Source: Blastocystis hominis (Eukaryota; Sar; Bigyra; Opalinata; Blastocystidae). From it: a stretch of DNA of 64,000 nucleotides. The DNA lies in assembly GCF_000151665.1 (NCBI RefSeq), contig NW_013171865.1:712001-776000 (forward strand). Reading direction: 5' to 3'. The position numbers and the translations under genes were made by a program. Below are positions 32,347-42,137 of this stretch, piece by piece (position 1 is the stretch's first letter; every line of letters begins with the position of its first letter). The notes beneath the pieces are model-generated. The model had not been told where the DNA came from and searched no databases. It saw nothing but the letters and a program-made list of their open reading frames with translations.

Positions 32347-33938
32347 ATGCAGACTACCGATATTGTTTCCAAGTTCTTCATCAGAGAGTACTATACCACT
32401 CTCCATAACGATTACAAGAGCATTTACCAGTTCTATGCTCCCGACTGTTTCATGTCGATCGCGATGACTAACAAGGTAGGGGAAAGCTATTTCTGCGTTC
32501 TATTTTTAGCCGGCGTTGAAGTGCAATGGAAAGGACAAGGTGATTTCCCTTCTTGAAGAATTTAATCTGAAAGAAGCCGTTTGGAACCTTGACAACGGTC
32601 ATGTGAGCGTTGCCCCCTTCGAACATGGTATGTATTTAACAACGCTATTTCCCGTCCAGGTGGTATGATCATCCTTGTCAGTGGTCAGATCCTTCTCTCG
32701 GACAACAAGGAGCGCTTCTTTTCGCAGAGCTTCGTATTGGGCAAGAACTCCGAGTCTGGCAACGAATTCTACGAGATTCGCCACGACATGCTTCAGCTCA
32801 TCGACCTCGCCGAGATGGACCAATTCGTGGAGGTCGAAGAGGAGGTCGTGGACACCGCGGAGCCCCTCCCTGTCCCTGACTCCATTCCCTCTTCCCCGTC
32901 TTCGGAGTCTTCTCCAGAGCCCTGTCCCGCGTCCACTTCGGAGTCTGCCGCGCTCCCCTCCGCTTCGGCTCCCGCTTTCGAGCCCGCTTCCTCCCTGGAC
33001 TCGCTCCCTGTCCCTGCGGCCGAGTCTGCTTCCGAGCCCGCCGCCGAGCCGGCTGCTGACGCGCCGAGCGACGCCAAGCCGGCTGCCGAGCCCGCCGCTG
33101 CGGAGCCTGCCGCTGCCGAGCCCTTCATCCCCTCCATCCCCGAGGCGCCCAAGGCTCCCGAGGCCCCCAAGGCCGAAACGCCCGCGCAGGCCGAGAAGGA
33201 AACGCCCGTGAAGGAGGAAACGCCCGTGAAGGAGGAGATCCCCGCGGAAGTGAAGGCGGAGGCGCAGCAGGCGCAGCAGGCGCAGCAAGCGCAGCAAGCG
33301 GTGAAGGAGACGCAGCCGGGCGCAGGGGAGTCGGCAAAGCCGGAGTCGAAGCTCGCGGAGTCGGGAATTTCCGAGTCGAAGGAAGCGAAGACGGAAGGAA
33401 AAGCGGAGACGAAGGAAACGAAGGCGAAGACGGAAGTGAAGAAGAAGCCGACGACCCCGCAGGGCAACCAGGGAAGCCAGGGAAGCCAGGGAAGCCACCG
33501 CGGGCACGGCCGGTACCCGCATTATGGACACGGATACAACGAGGCGGCGAGCAGCGATAAAAACGCGAACAATGACGACGAGTTCGTGACGGTGAAGTCG
33601 CATTTCCCGAGTAAAAAGCGGACGATGGCCGGGTCGAGTCTGTTCGTGCGGTTCCAGGACGCGATGATCAATCGCGACGCGCTGAAGCAGACGTTCAAGG
33701 TGGGGATGATGCGATGAGATGGCGTGATGGGTAGAGTGAGGGAACGGTGGTGAATGTACATGTGGTGGAGAACCGGATGTTCGCGTACGTGGACTTTGCG
33801 GAGGAGGGAGCGGCGAAGAAGGCGGTGGAACGCGCGCAGACGAAGCCGTTTTATGTGGGAGAGGAGAAGCTGGACGTGGATCTGAAGAGAGAGATGGGGA
33901 AGGGCTATGGGAGAAAACATCGGAGTTGGAGGGAGTAG
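32347..33938 (+). CDS. G3BP-like protein: NTF2-like domain, acidic/Ala-Pro linker, RRM
   Basis: ATG at 32347. The NTF2-like domain opens 'DIVSKFFIREYYTTLHNDYK', 'SIYQFYAPDCFMSI'; introns of 31 and 32 nt join 'GKDKVISLLEEFNLKEAVWN' and 'GMIILVSGQILLSDNKERFF'. A long Pro/Ala/Glu-rich linker (about 32840-33450) is followed by Gly/His/Tyr residues, and a final 35-nt intron at about 33701-33735 completes the RRM: 'SSLFVRFQDAMINRDALKQT' joined to 'GTVVNVHVVENRMFAYVDFA' (RNP-like). Basic C-terminus, TAG 33936-33938. NTF2-acidic-RRM is the order of G3BP, an RNA-binding stress-granule scaffold. The linker replaces the usual long disordered region; a classic RGG box is weak. Confidence 0.9.
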
Positions 33939-33984
33939 AACGCATGCTGGGTTTAGTAGCGATGTTTGTTGGAATGCACTTGTT

Positions 33985-34796
33985 ATGCAGGAGGGCTGTC
34001 AGACTTTCACGGGCTGTCATCTTTGTGTCGTGGACAAGGTGACCAACACGGATGACGCTCTGAAAAAGATCGTACAAACACTGGAAGTAGATGGTCACCC
34101 TCTTGGATCAAGCGTAGCAATATGACGCTACTTATCAGGGGACCTGGCGATTAGGCATTGAGCAATATCGAATCAAGAGCGAATTCGCGTCTTCCGTCAA
34201 ACATAAGGAGTTGAGTTCGGATGTGCGGGAAGCGGATTCGAATGAGTGTGTAGGTCATATCGCTGTGCACGTCATCCTCGTTCCCGCAGAATGTGCTAGT
34301 TTGTGGGAAATATTCATCGGTGATTGCAGATCTGGGAATGAGCATGCTTTTTAGTGAGTATTTCCGGTTTTACGAATGTACGCACTCGATCGTTGTTCAA
34401 GTAGTTGCCTAATTGGGCGTTTCCTGTAGGGTCACTACTACCGCCTGAACGATTTCATCATTCGCTATGGGTCGGTTCGGAAGGCTGAGGAAGATCTCCA
34501 TCAAGTCGTTTTGGATGTAGCAGCAGGGCAAAGAATTCATCACCTAGTTCGAGTACCTCGTTTCCGGACATCCAAGATCCTTGATCTTACTTCGCGAACT
34601 CCATCGAGTGATTTATCCGTACGGGAAATACGTTCCAACGAGCTTTCTGAATTATTCGACCTGCACAATGCCTATTTCCTCTTCCTCCAATCTCTTTTCG
34701 TTCTCTGATCTGGGATTTATGTACGCGGGGATCGCTGGAATGCATTTTGACACTGCTTTTAATCGGAAGGCGCGAGTGAAAACTGAAAATGAATAA
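33985..34796 (+). CDS. MED20: Mediator subunit MED20
   Basis: ATG at 33985. Introns of 29-31 nt (near 34087, 34219, 34401 and 34519) join frames into the MED20 pattern: 'GCHLCVVDKVTNTDDALKKI', 'YQGTWRLGIEQYRIKSEF', 'VISLCTSSSFPQNVLVCGKY', 'SSVIADLGMSMLFSEYFRFY', 'HYYRLNDFIIRYGSVRKAEE', then 'EYLVSGHPRSLILLRELHRV'. The family shows the same order: a QGTF-like strand, SEYP, an IAD motif, YQ..DF..+(I)G(T/S)V and a final helix. MED20 is in the Mediator head with MED18. Stop TAA 34794-34796. MED20 genes diverge fast, so the call relies on the order of motifs rather than overall identity. Confidence 0.8.
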
Positions 34797-34810
34797 ACTA
34801 TGGACTTGGG

Positions 34811-34842
<32 letters not shown>

Positions 34843-34922
34843 TGGCTAGAATCGTATCTCAGTTATTTGTTGGCAAAAACACGCAACGATTTTCCTTTTC
34901 CTTTCCCGATACACAGTTTCAA

Positions 34923-34934
34923 AACAAACACGCA
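34923..34934 (-). terminator. 3' processing motif of the CDC50 gene
   Basis: On the minus strand T 34935 is followed by TGCG (34934-34931) and TGTTTGTT (34930-34923). The T is the first base of a TTG codon, so cleavage there makes TAA. Confidence 0.65.
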
Positions 34935-36128
34935 AATCCAGCTTCAAATATTTCACATCTCCGAGTTTTCGTGGACACGTCAATTGTTTCACGATAAACG
35001 CAATGGCGAACAGCAGGCAAATAATTCCCACGACAATATAGCTCCAGCCGAGGAAATAATTTTTCCCTCCAAGCCAATTGGTTGTTGTGATCACCACGGC
35101 TTTGTCGATGTGCTCTTTCACGTAGAAATCTATCGTTTATAAAGTTCAAAAGCCAGACTTGCCAAGATCCGCACCTTCAAATCCGTATTCGCCGGAATGT
35201 CCTGTTCGATTCGTCCGTACAGCTTCCGGAAGTGTGGAAGCGCCGCAGCGCGCATCCAGACGATAAAATGCTCGTTCTCCACACCGCCGCCATTGTACGA
35301 TGCGGAATGAGGATCGTCGCTCTTATCCTTTGGAATCAGATCCGGGTAGCTCTGGTATCTACTCTCACACCGAGTCCGATCGCCTACAGCCACTTATACC
35401 CTTCGTCCCCGTAATTGGCCGGATTGTGGAACTTCTCTCGGTCGTACTTCCACGAAATGCCGCTTTCGATGAGTTCGTACGGAGAATCGACCAGAGTGAA
35501 GATATCGTTGAACAGAGAGTTGGCTACCGATCCGCACGGATTGAGGATCAAGTCGTTCTCCATGGTTTTGTTACCGCAGCTGGCCTCCAAATCCGCGAAA
35601 GCGACGTTTTCTCCGTGGAGCTGCGCATCATTACGACTGTTTACGTAGAGGCGGTGGTTCTAATCTCTCAACCAAGCAACTCTTGTACCTGATAGAAGCC
35701 ATTTAGCTCGTAGTAGAGATGAATAGGCGCCTTCATATCTTGGTCGATGTGAAATGTTACCTAGGAGCGAGTGAGCTTCGGCCATCGAAATAGAAACACA
35801 GGAGACCCACATAACATGTCACGTTTTCATTGTTCTTGGTGATCGCGCAGCTCGGCTCCGACGTTTCCTTTCCGTCATACACGATCTTGTACTCGACGAT
35901 CTACGGGGAAAGAGACACGTTCTTCAGATTACTTGATGGGAAAAGACCAGAATGGGGATTCCGATCAGAATAAACACAACCCCGATCAGAGAAAAAATGA
36001 TAATAACATTTCGGGGAGTGAAGAGCGGTTGCCAGTATTTCAATCGTTGCTGGTAGAAATCGTTGTCTGGGAGAGAAGCCTAGCATAGAAGCGTTACCTT
36101 TGGGGCGTTTGGAGGAAGGTTCGCTCAT
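34935..36128 (-). CDS. CDC50: CDC50/LEM3-family P4-ATPase (lipid flippase) beta subunit
   Basis: ATG at 36128 ('[10 protein letters not shown]'), then across a 31-nt intron '[20 protein letters not shown]' and TM1 '[20 protein letters not shown]'. Family hallmarks: '[11 protein letters not shown]' joined to '[18 protein letters not shown]', Cys-rich lumenal loop ('[20 protein letters not shown]', 'SLFNDIF'), '[18 protein letters not shown]' and TM2 '[20 protein letters not shown]', ending '[13 protein letters not shown]'. It pairs with P4-ATPases for lipid flipping and ER exit. There is no encoded stop near the conserved end: the open frame would run on for about 30 more codons. Poly(A) after T 34935 gives TAA exactly at the expected family length. 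Confidence 0.95.
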
Positions 36129-36289
36129 GAAGTACTAAAAAATATCAAACTATCTAACAAAAGTGTGTGTTTTCAGGATGCTGTTTCAAACAAAACAAAG
36201 GAATGAAAACGAATAATAACAGCAATTATTATTATTATTATTATTATAATTACTACTAATCAAGTTTAGTAGTAGTAGTAGAAAGTCAC
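36129..36289. repeat. Spacer with (TTA)n and (AGT)n microsatellites
   Basis: (TTA)n at about 36222-36245 and (AGT)n at about 36266-36281, between two minus-strand genes. Confidence 0.7.
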
Positions 36290-39200
36290 TTAAACCTTCA
36301 CCTTCTTATCGGCCTTGGGCGTCACAGCCTTGCCGCTGCTCTTCGTGCTCTTCATCTGCTTGGCGCTTCTCTTTCCCTTCACGCCACCGACAGCCTTCTT
36401 CTGTCGCGTGACACGCAGCAGAATGAACACCACCACGGCGATGACGAGAATGGCCACAACGACCAGGATCACGATGACGGCCACGGAGATGCACACTCCC
36501 TTCGAGTTCACCCACTCAGGGCCGTTGGGTCCGAGCACACAGTCGCGAGACAGCGTGCCCACGTAGCTTCCCTTCTGCGCGCAGTCGTAGGTAGCGGTGG
36601 TGCCAACCTCCACCTCCACGAAGTCGTCGATCGGTCGGCAGCGGCCCACCTTCACGGAGATGTAGATCGGGGTGGCGGAGGCGCCCACAGGGTTCTCTCC
36701 GCGGATCGTGAAGGCCTTCGGCTCCGTGTAGACCTCGGTGGGCGTTCCGCTGATCACTCCGGTCTGGGTGTTGAGAGTCAGTCCCGCGGGCAGCGCACGA
36801 TCGCTGCTGAAGCGAGTGATGAGGTTGTCATACATGGGAGTCTGCTCGGTGATCGCCAGACCCAGCACGAACTCGTAGTTGCTCTTCGGGTACAGCAGAT
36901 TCTCGGGAATCAGGTACGTGCAGTTGTCGCTGTGGACCTCGCCCAGCACGCCTCCCGAGCAAACTCTGTACTGGAATCCCTTGAATCCGTAGTCGCACAG
37001 AGCAGGAGACACCTGACCCTCTCCGACAGAAGGATAGACGCCATCAGCAGGGCACGCGTCTCCGCTCGCCTTGCAGTAGTAGAAGAGGAAGCTCTGGAGC
37101 TTCACAGCGTTGCTGTAAGGACTGGTTTCAATCTGCCAGTGGAAGTAGCGGAAGCTGATGAAGTTGATGGGAGAATCGAAGCGGATAATCTCACGATTGA
37201 CAATCATGGTGTTCGCAGACGTGACGAAGTTCATGGGAGGATCCGTCGGGTCCACTCTTCCCATGAGAGAGAAGCCCATACCAGTGACCGAGGAAGAAGA
37301 GAGGATACCGTAGGCATTGAAGGTCGTTCCCTCCTGGTTCTCGATGGTGAAGTCGAGATAGGTACCGGTCTCCGTGTTAATATAGGCAGAGGTGAGGATA
37401 TCGTAGTCGAACAGATTCTCGAATTTGTCTCCAGAAGACTCAAGAGGCGTTCCAGTGATCTCCGAGTAAGTATCCAGCAGCAGCGAGCAATCCTCCACGC
37501 CGAAAACACCAGTGGCATCGAAGTTGACCACCGAGGCCGAATCGGGCGGATTGTGGACCTCGAAGGCAATCACGTTCTTTCCAACGACACCGCCAGTGGT
37601 AGGCAGGATGATATGGAAGCTGGAGAACACGTTCGCATCGTGCGAGGAGAGGGCCGTCGACGTGTAGGTGTAGTCGTCGGCAAGGTTGAAGCGGGCCACC
37701 TTCTTTCCGTTGAAGTAGGCCACAATACCTCCGTTGTAGCGCACACGCACGTTGAGCACCTGATAGTCGGTCAGATCGGGGAGATCGAAGTTCTTACGAA
37801 TGTACGTGGTCACGTAGTTCGAAGAGCCGATGGCGGAAGCCTTCATGCTAACGAACTCGCTTCCAGAATAGGTGATGGAGGTCCAGCCTTCAGGAGGCTG
37901 CTCCACCTTGGCCACCATCCAGTCCGTGTAAGTGATTTGGAAGGGCAGGAAGGAAGAGAACACAACACCCACGCTCAAGGGCTGGTCGTTGTTGTCAGGG
38001 AGAGTACGAGTCTCGAAAATGGTGGCACCCACATCCACGGTCATCATGTAGCCTGCAGGAGTCAGCCAGCCATCACCATAGGCATCATTGGCGTAGAACG
38101 TGTAGATACCGTCGTTCAGGCAACGATCCATGTAGACCAGAGCATAGGCAACAGGCAGCACGTCCAACGAAGCGATCAGTGTGCCCTGGTTTCCGCGGCC
38201 CTGGTACAGCTTCCACGAAGCCTCGTCAGGATAACCATCCGACTGCATCTTGGCAGTGATCAGTCCACGACCGCCGGTACAGACATCGACCATCAGATTC
38301 ATCACATAGGAAGTGGCCTCTCCACTGGCCTTGTTCGCGCTAATCGTATAAGTCTGCTGAGGACTTCCCTCCGTGGCAGTTCCGTAGATCATACCCGTTC
38401 CGGTACACAGACTCAGTCCGTTCGGGAGCGCAGGGGTGATCGTGAAATCGCGATACATGTTCGCAGTAGGATACGACTCTGCCATTTCAATGTCCTTGAA
38501 CACAGGGGACTCCACGTACTGCAGATCGGGGATCGTGACGGCGAGGTTGTCCGTGTACATGTCAATTCGGCTCAGCTTCCAGCTGCAGTCACTAATCAGC
38601 GACTTCATGTTCATGAACTTGTACTGGTTGTAAGGCTTGTTGTTCTTCAGCCAGAGCTTCTTGGTCTGACCCACCAGCGACCATCCCATGTTCGTGTAGC
38701 TGCCCAACAGATTCCACTCTTCATCGGCCTGGTTCTTTCCAAGTACCGACATCTCGCGGACATAATCTTCAGCAGTGTCGTAAGCGCTCTGGATCAGAAT
38801 CGAAGAGATCCACTCACGACGATCGTCGTTGAAGGTGATAATGAGTCCATTATCAGTGCACTGCGATCCATAGACAAGGGCATAGTAGTAGTGAGTGAAC
38901 GGATCCGAGCTGAGCGAAGCAGAGCCAGTGGTGGTCGTAGTGTACTCAAACACACGCGAGAACTCGTTGGCGCCAATCAGAGCGACAGCAGCATCGAAAG
39001 TGGAATTACGGGCAGTATCTCCATTCGCCACCAGAGCAATAGCGATCGTGTTGCTACCCGACTGAAGATACGAAGCAGAAGGAGCTCCGTCCATCGTCAT
39101 CGTCTTCACAGGAAGCGAAACTGTACGGAACGTGAGGGAAGGATAGATGTTGTCCACGGTGGCGGAGGCAGATACCTCAGTAATACCGTTCTTGAACACC

Positions 39201-41293
39201 TCAACGCCGTTCATGTAGATAGCAACACCATAGCGATAACGGATCGAGACGGTGAATCCAGAAATGTTATCCAGAGAGGTCAGAGAGAAAGTCTTCTTGT
39301 ACAACTCCACACGCTTGGTGAATTGGCCAAAATTGTCGCGCGAGCCGGTGCTCCAGCCGCTGGTGTTCGAGTCATACCAGTTCTCCGGCACATCTCCCTG
39401 GTTACGGTAGTACCACTGTTCATAGGTGTCCACAGGGAGGCTGACGTGGACGAAGAAGGAAGGCTCGATACCCAGATTGTTATCAAAACGAGCACGCAGC
39501 AAAGTCTCCGTGGTGACACTGTCCAACATCGCCTGGACATACAGGTAAGAGCCCTGAGCCCAGAAGAGCTCGGTACCGGACACATCGACTCCAACACGGT
39601 CAATGTCGATACAAAGCAATGTAGACCAATCCATATCATTAAACTGGCCGCTACTGAATCCCACAGAGAAGAGCACGTCCTCATTAGTGGGGTTAATGAT
39701 GTTGAAAGCCTCCTTCGAAGCAGAATACTTATAGGTACGCAGCAGACGAATGATCGATCCACTGCACTCATTGATCGTCAGAACCAGAGTACCCGAAATA
39801 GAGGTACCTTCCATGACTGAGGTAATCGTGAAAGTCGTCTGGGCCTTGGCTTCGCTGGCGATACCCGAAATAATACAAGTATCATTATCCAAGGTGAGAC
39901 CCTGAGGGAGAGCAGGCTGGATCGTGCACGCCTTGAATCCATAGATAGAGGGCTCGATGTACACCTCCTCCATGTTCTTGTAGTAGGTATAACTCGCCTC
40001 GGGGAAAGTGATCGAAGTGGGGATCTGGACATTGCAAATCGAGGGCAACATTTCATAAATATACATGTCCGAGTCGGTTCCAGCAGTCACAGTCAAACGG
40101 TAATACTTGTAAGTGTTGCCTCCCCAATATCCAAAAGCATGAGAAAACTGCTTAGGAGTGATGTCAAACCCTTTAAAACCAAGCACCGTCGAGTAGGAAG
40201 ATCCATCCATCGATCCGCTCACCGTACCAACACGAGGATGGTTATTGGTGTATTTCGGCCAGAGAATCATATCGTTGATCATCGGAGACACAGCAGCGTT
40301 CATAGAGAACTTCAGAACGTAGGGAGACTCGCCGAGGTAAAAGTAGGACGAATAGGACTGAGTGTTAAAATCGAAAATGCTGGTAGGAGAGTACGGGTTG
40401 TAGGAACCTTCAGAAACAATATCCACACTGTAGGGATAAGGAGTGCACTTCTGGTCCTTCACGCTGGAGCTGATCGCAGCCAAGAAGGCGTCGAAATCCA
40501 CAGTGTCCTGAGTAAAGCCACTAGGGAAGTGGAGCTCCACGGCCAGCACGCCGTTCTGAGCAATCTCCATACCAGGACGGATAAATCCGCGCATGTCAAC
40601 AGCAGGATACTGCGAAGAAGCCGCAGTATCGGAGGTAACAGCTCCAGCAGGCATGTTATCACGGAAAACCTCCACTCCACTGATGTATGCAATGACACCA
40701 TAGCGGTAGTTCATTCTCACTTCATAAGCGGCCATGTCGTTCACTCCGGTGAACTGCTTGCGGAAGTACTGAGTACCGTAGTAGCTGCCCGTAGCAGAGC
40801 CCAAAGTCTCCGTGTTCCAGTCGCTATCCGAGTAGGAAGTGGACGTCCAGTCTCCCTGAGCGTTGTTCTTCACCTTCCATTCAGCATTCTTATCAATAGG
40901 ATAGAGCAGAGAGAGAGTGTAGGTCTGGGTAATAGGTGTGTCAGAAGTTTCCGAAACGTCAGTCATCCAGTTCTTGAAGAACACATTTCCGTTCTTACCA
41001 GTCAACGTGAGGAAAGACATATCGGCCCAGCCATCTCCAAAGCCATCACTGAGCTCCAAGGTATACATCCCAGTAGAAGATGTGTCAATGCAGCTCTCGA
41101 CTACAGATTCCTCAAAATTGATATAAATGTCGTTCTCGTAAAGAGTCTGAGACCCATCGAGGATCTTAACTCCCTGCTCGTAGCAGTAATTACCGCACAT
41201 CATCGTAATCTTAACAAACGTCTTTCCGGTCATACAAGTTATTTGCGCCATAGTCAAACTTGCAATCGCCAAAAACAGCAATAGCCTGCACAT
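36290..41293 (-). CDS. Giant intronless type I surface protein with repeated lectin-like and Ig-like modules
   Basis: One uninterrupted 1667-codon ORF. Signal peptide 'MCRLLLFLAIASLTMA', then modules repeated about three times: 'GMYTLELSDGFGDGWADMSF' and 'YTFYANDAYGDGWLTPAGYM' (GDGW loops); galactose-binding-like units ('FRKQFTGVNDMAAYEVRMNY', 'YRYGVIAYISGVEVFRDN', and the equivalents 'YRYGVAIYMNGVEVFKNG' and 'YNGGIVAYFNGKKVARFN'); discoidin-like parts; and putative Ig (He_PIG) units such as 'PALPNGLSLCTGTGMIYGTA' and 'RALPAGLTLNTQTGVISGTP'. It ends with a membrane span 'VAVIVILVVVAILVIAVVVF' and a Lys-rich cytoplasmic tail. Carbohydrate binding or adhesion at the cell surface is likely. Absence of introns over 5 kb and strongly biased codons contrast with its neighbours. 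TAA 36290-36292. Confidence 0.85.
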   Translation of the reverse strand: MCRLLLFLAIASLTMAQITCMTGKTFVKITMMCGNYCYEQGVKILDGSQTLYENDIYINFEESVVESCIDTSSTGMYTLELSDGFGDGWADMSFLTLTGKNGNVFFKNWMTDVSETSDTPITQTYTLSLLYPIDKNAEWKVKNNAQGDWTSTSYSDSDWNTETLGSATGSYYGTQYFRKQFTGVNDMAAYEVRMNYRYGVIAYISGVEVFRDNMPAGAVTSDTAASSQYPAVDMRGFIRPGMEIAQNGVLAVELHFPSGFTQDTVDFDAFLAAISSSVKDQKCTPYPYSVDIVSEGSYNPYSPTSIFDFNTQSYSSYFYLGESPYVLKFSMNAAVSPMINDMILWPKYTNNHPRVGTVSGSMDGSSYSTVLGFKGFDITPKQFSHAFGYWGGNTYKYYRLTVTAGTDSDMYIYEMLPSICNVQIPTSITFPEASYTYYKNMEEVYIEPSIYGFKACTIQPALPQGLTLDNDTCIISGIASEAKAQTTFTITSVMEGTSISGTLVLTINECSGSIIRLLRTYKYSASKEAFNIINPTNEDVLFSVGFSSGQFNDMDWSTLLCIDIDRVGVDVSGTELFWAQGSYLYVQAMLDSVTTETLLRARFDNNLGIEPSFFVHVSLPVDTYEQWYYRNQGDVPENWYDSNTSGWSTGSRDNFGQFTKRVELYKKTFSLTSLDNISGFTVSIRYRYGVAIYMNGVEVFKNGITEVSASATVDNIYPSLTFRTVSLPVKTMTMDGAPSASYLQSGSNTIAIALVANGDTARNSTFDAAVALIGANEFSRVFEYTTTTTGSASLSSDPFTHYYYALVYGSQCTDNGLIITFNDDRREWISSILIQSAYDTAEDYVREMSVLGKNQADEEWNLLGSYTNMGWSLVGQTKKLWLKNNKPYNQYKFMNMKSLISDCSWKLSRIDMYTDNLAVTIPDLQYVESPVFKDIEMAESYPTANMYRDFTITPALPNGLSLCTGTGMIYGTATEGSPQQTYTISANKASGEATSYVMNLMVDVCTGGRGLITAKMQSDGYPDEASWKLYQGRGNQGTLIASLDVLPVAYALVYMDRCLNDGIYTFYANDAYGDGWLTPAGYMMTVDVGATIFETRTLPDNNDQPLSVGVVFSSFLPFQITYTDWMVAKVEQPPEGWTSITYSGSEFVSMKASAIGSSNYVTTYIRKNFDLPDLTDYQVLNVRVRYNGGIVAYFNGKKVARFNLADDYTYTSTALSSHDANVFSSFHIILPTTGGVVGKNVIAFEVHNPPDSASVVNFDATGVFGVEDCSLLLDTYSEITGTPLESSGDKFENLFDYDILTSAYINTETGTYLDFTIENQEGTTFNAYGILSSSSVTGMGFSLMGRVDPTDPPMNFVTSANTMIVNREIIRFDSPINFISFRYFHWQIETSPYSNAVKLQSFLFYYCKASGDACPADGVYPSVGEGQVSPALCDYGFKGFQYRVCSGGVLGEVHSDNCTYLIPENLLYPKSNYEFVLGLAITEQTPMYDNLITRFSSDRALPAGLTLNTQTGVISGTPTEVYTEPKAFTIRGENPVGASATPIYISVKVGRCRPIDDFVEVEVGTTATYDCAQKGSYVGTLSRDCVLGPNGPEWVNSKGVCISVAVIVILVVVAILVIAVVVFILLRVTRQKKAVGGVKGKRSAKQMKSTKSSGKAVTPKADKKVKV

Positions 41294-42137
41294 TCTTGCT
41301 TCTCTTTTAAAAAATTATGACTGCAGTACACAAGGAAATTATTGTGGCCATTGAATCATTGTTCCTATATTTGTCCATCTGATTGGATGAACCAAGAATT
41401 ATCGTGATATTATTGGATAAATCAGAACCAATTCTTATTCTGACTATTGTATTACAATGTACTGGCTTAAGACAACTACATGCTAATCATGTAGCATCAA
41501 TTAAGAATCAAAGAAGATTCAAATGTGTAAAAATAACGTGTCATTAAAATTCTCTTTCGGAGGAAAGAAACATTATTCCACGAATTAAGTGAGAAGACAT
41601 ATAGTAACGGATTGGAAGTACTATTTTGGTGAACTTTGTTACGTAATGAAATATCGGTGTACAGTACATATTAGGTTAACTCGCGGTGCATAACGTGTTG
41701 TAGCGCAAGTTTGTGCGATGTCATCGTCACAAATCACAGTACAGCAGTGCCCTAAAATTGGGACAATAATACGCATAAAACCATAACAATATTCCTATTT
41801 GGGTTTTGACCTTTTCTGGGACTGACACCGCGTGTAAAATTCAACAGAGACCTATTCTTTTATATTTACGAAGTAAAACCTATAGCGAGCTGAGTAATTG
41901 AGTCTTTAATAGTTGTGTTCCTAAAACATAATCGTATTCTGTCAATTTTGTGCCTCTTTGAGTCTTAAAGACGTAGCATGAATGTACACAACAAAGAAAT
42001 TCTCAAACTCCATCTCACTTTTATCAAGTACAAATCCCTTCTTGAATGGATCGGTAGAGTGAAGTATTTCCTATTTTATCACGATACCTCCGATTATCAC
42101 GATCTGTAAGGTTTGCATTGAAGATTATGTTGGAACA
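41294..42137. other. AT-rich intergenic region
   Basis: About 840 bp upstream of the surface-protein gene, presumably its promoter. I looked for tRNA and snRNA motifs and saw none. Confidence 0.45.

Noticed and set aside
32599-34098. 499-codon minus-strand ORF
   Set aside because: Antisense of the G3BP-like linker, Leu/Arg/Gly-rich; the sense strand gives a coherent NTF2-RRM protein.
34151-34345. 64-codon minus-strand ORF
   Set aside because: Antisense of MED20 exon 3.
36932-39820. 962-codon plus-strand ORF
   Set aside because: Antisense of the surface-protein gene; composition is a His/Arg/Val-rich mirror of biased sense codons, with no domain.
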